In this document: in pieces, positions 3,870 through 5,266 of the stretch
How the letters are laid out: each line of letters opens with the position of its first letter
Numbering within the stretch: the first letter of the stretch is position 1
Origin: CAYJOG01 sp964371695 [NCBI: uncultured bacterium]
GTDB taxonomy: Bacteria > CAYJOG01
Reading direction: 5' to 3'
DNA length: 5,266 nucleotides
Assembly (NCBI GenBank): GCA_964371695.1
Contig: CAYJOG010000230.1
Location: 1-5,266, forward strand
Translations under genes and position numbers: made by a program
The notes under the pieces: model-generated
The model's input: the letters and a program-made list of their open reading frames with translations, nothing else
What the model was told of the DNA's origin: nothing
Database searches by the model: none

Positions 3870-5266
3870 GTGTCCGGCTTCAAAAACGACAAGACCGTGC
3901 GCCTCTTTATTGAGGAGGCCCAGGAGATTGTGGAAGGCTCTGAACAATTGTTCATGGAGCTGGAAGGGGGCGACTATGACCCCGACACCATCAACGAAAT
4001 CGGCCGCAAGCTGCACACCCTCAAGGGCAGCGGCGCGCTGATCGGTTTCACGCAGATGAGCCACATCGCCCACGTGGTGGAGGACATCTTTGAAAAGGTC
4101 AAATCGGGCAATGACCGGCTGAACGAAGAAGAGTTCGCGTTCATCTTTGCCGCCATGGACAAGGTGAAGCGCCTGATTGAGGCGGTGGTGGAGACGGGGG
4201 ATGAAGAAGACACCGGCCCGCCTTTGCCGCCTTTGCCGGGTGGCGGCGGGGGTGCTCCGGCGGAGCATGCCGTGTTTGAGGCAGAACCGGAGCCAGCGCC
4301 GGTGGTTGCTGCGCCTGCGCCGGTATCCACGGTGAGCGCCGAGGGATTTGAGCGGGCGCGGTTTGGCACACCGGCCTTCCGTATGTTCTACGAAGAGTTT
4401 TTTGAAGAGGCCGAGAACCTGCTGGTGTCGGTGGAACAGGTGCTGATGATGTTCGGTATCCAGGTGGACGCCAGCCGCCTGGTGAGCGAAACCCAGCGGG
4501 CGCTGGACACCCTGCGCCAATACGCCGTCATGCTGGGGCAGAGCGACCTGGCGGAAATCTGCCACGAACTGGTGAGCGTGCTGAAACTTACCTCCAGCGG
4601 TGTGGTGAAGCTCACCGAGGAACTGGTGGACGCGCTGTTTCCGCTGGTCACCAGCGCCAAGGTGGTGCTGGAGGCCATGGACCGCCAGGAGCAGAGCGGC
4701 CAGGACTATCAGTCACAAATCAAGGCCCTGATGCGGTTTTTGCCCGAAGTGGTGCAGAAAAGTCGCATGCAAAGCCCTGATGCGGCGGGCGAAGTGTTCG
4801 GCCATCTGTCCACACGATTCAGTGGGGCGGAGTTGCTGACCCCTTATGAGCGCCGCCGTGTGCTGGAGGAACAGATCAACGGCTGTCAGATTGTGGAAGC
4901 GTTTCTGGACCTCGGCCCGGACTGCATCCGCCGGGGGTTTCACCCCCGCGAGTTTGCGGTGAACGTGGAGCAGGGGGGGCAGGTGCTGGCCTGTCTGCCC
5001 ATTGTGAAGCAGGGCGAGACGGGCCGGGAGCGGTTCTGGATGCTGGTGGCGGCGGCGGATGACCCCCAGCGGGTGATCGAGCAGTTCCAGTTCATTGCCG
5101 ATCTTGGCCCCATCACCACCAACGTGCTCACGCTCTCAAGCGGCGATACCGAAAAGAAATATGAAGCTCACCGCAAAAAGGTAGAAGCCATGCCGCCCCC
5201 GGCGGCGGGGGGGGCGCCCCCCGCGGGCCAACCCGCCCCCGGGGGGGGCCCCCCCCCCGCCGCCCC
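3870..5266 (+). CDS. cheA: CheA-like chemotaxis histidine kinase, N-terminal half (3' end outside window)
   Basis: 465 codons of an ORF that stays open to the window end. CheA is the cytosolic kinase that couples chemoreceptors to CheY and CheB by histidine phosphotransfer. Domains seen, in order: a P1 Hpt domain (about 7-105) with LHTLKGSGALIGF, in which H49 is the expected phosphorylation site; an acidic then Pro/Ala/Gly-rich linker (about 108-165); a second helical domain (about 168-272) that aligns with an Hpt fold but reads ALDTLRQYAVMLG, with D213 where the histidine should be; a roughly 90-residue alpha/beta domain (about 330-421, containing LGPDCIRRGFHPREF and ADDPQRVIEQFQFIADLG), similar to the P2-like domain preceding the kinase core in many CheA proteins; and a Pro/Ala/Gly linker (about 435-465). 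The dimerisation, ATPase and CheW-like domains are not in the window, so a shorter multi-Hpt protein cannot be excluded. GTG at 3870 gives the most CheA-like N-terminus. In-frame GTGs at 3816 and 3819 would add unrelated residues. None has a well-spaced ribosome site. Confidence 0.82.
   Translation, partial: MSGFKNDKTVRLFIEEAQEIVEGSEQLFMELEGGDYDPDTINEIGRKLHTLKGSGALIGFTQMSHIAHVVEDIFEKVKSGNDRLNEEEFAFIFAAMDKVKRLIEAVVETGDEEDTGPPLPPLPGGGGGAPAEHAVFEAEPEPAPVVAAPAPVSTVSAEGFERARFGTPAFRMFYEEFFEEAENLLVSVEQVLMMFGIQVDASRLVSETQRALDTLRQYAVMLGQSDLAEICHELVSVLKLTSSGVVKLTEELVDALFPLVTSAKVVLEAMDRQEQSGQDYQSQIKALMRFLPEVVQKSRMQSPDAAGEVFGHLSTRFSGAELLTPYERRRVLEEQINGCQIVEAFLDLGPDCIRRGFHPREFAVNVEQGGQVLACLPIVKQGETGRERFWMLVAAADDPQRVIEQFQFIADLGPITTNVLTLSSGDTEKKYEAHRKKVEAMPPPAAGGAPPAGQPAPGGGPPPAA

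Noticed and set aside
2433-4565. A 710-codon open frame on the - strand
   Set aside because: It lies opposite two recognised genes (radical SAM and CheA-like), crosses the hairpin cluster, and its translation is His/Gln/Pro/Leu-rich without domain motifs. Long antisense frames are expected in GC-rich DNA with strong codon bias.
1-5266. CRISPR array, tRNA or rRNA genes
   Set aside because: No regularly spaced direct repeats and no tRNA- or rRNA-like sequence were seen on either strand by eye.

Overview
The window is 5266 bp of mostly GC-rich bacterial DNA. It looks like a motile Gram-negative bacterium, most likely a proteobacterium, because it carries a large multidomain CheA-type chemotaxis kinase gene, a biosynthetic ornithine carbamoyltransferase and a cobalamin-type radical SAM enzyme. 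The lineage cannot be fixed from the sequence. All recognised genes read on the + strand.

Layout: (1) positions 2-289 hold the 3' end of argF (arginine biosynthesis). (2) 328-2081 hold a tightly coupled two-gene module: an SMC/ABC-type (OLD-like) AAA ATPase followed, with a 4-base TTGA stop/start overlap, by a small TOPRIM-like protein of the DUF4276 type. This module is visibly AT-richer than its surroundings, especially in the middle of the ATPase gene (about 37% G+C by hand count over 541-840), and looks like an acquired accessory cassette. (3) 2172-3638 hold a 488-residue B12-binding-domain radical SAM protein. (4) 3639-3789 hold about 150 bp of consecutive inverted repeats ending in a perfect 22-bp palindrome, possibly a small mobile or REP/MITE-like element that may also affect transcription. 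(5) From about 3870 to the window end runs the N-terminal half of a CheA-like protein: a P1 Hpt domain with its phospho-histidine, a linker, a degenerate second Hpt-like domain, a P2-like alpha/beta domain, then a Pro/Ala/Gly linker cut by the window end.

The genes do not form one pathway. The only pair that clearly works together is the ATPase and the TOPRIM-like protein. By analogy with OLD, Gabija and PARIS systems they may form an anti-phage or DNA-processing module; this is inference from family architecture. The argF, radical SAM and cheA genes look like unrelated chromosomal neighbours. The last 70 bases are dominated by long G and C homopolymers and may be unreliable.
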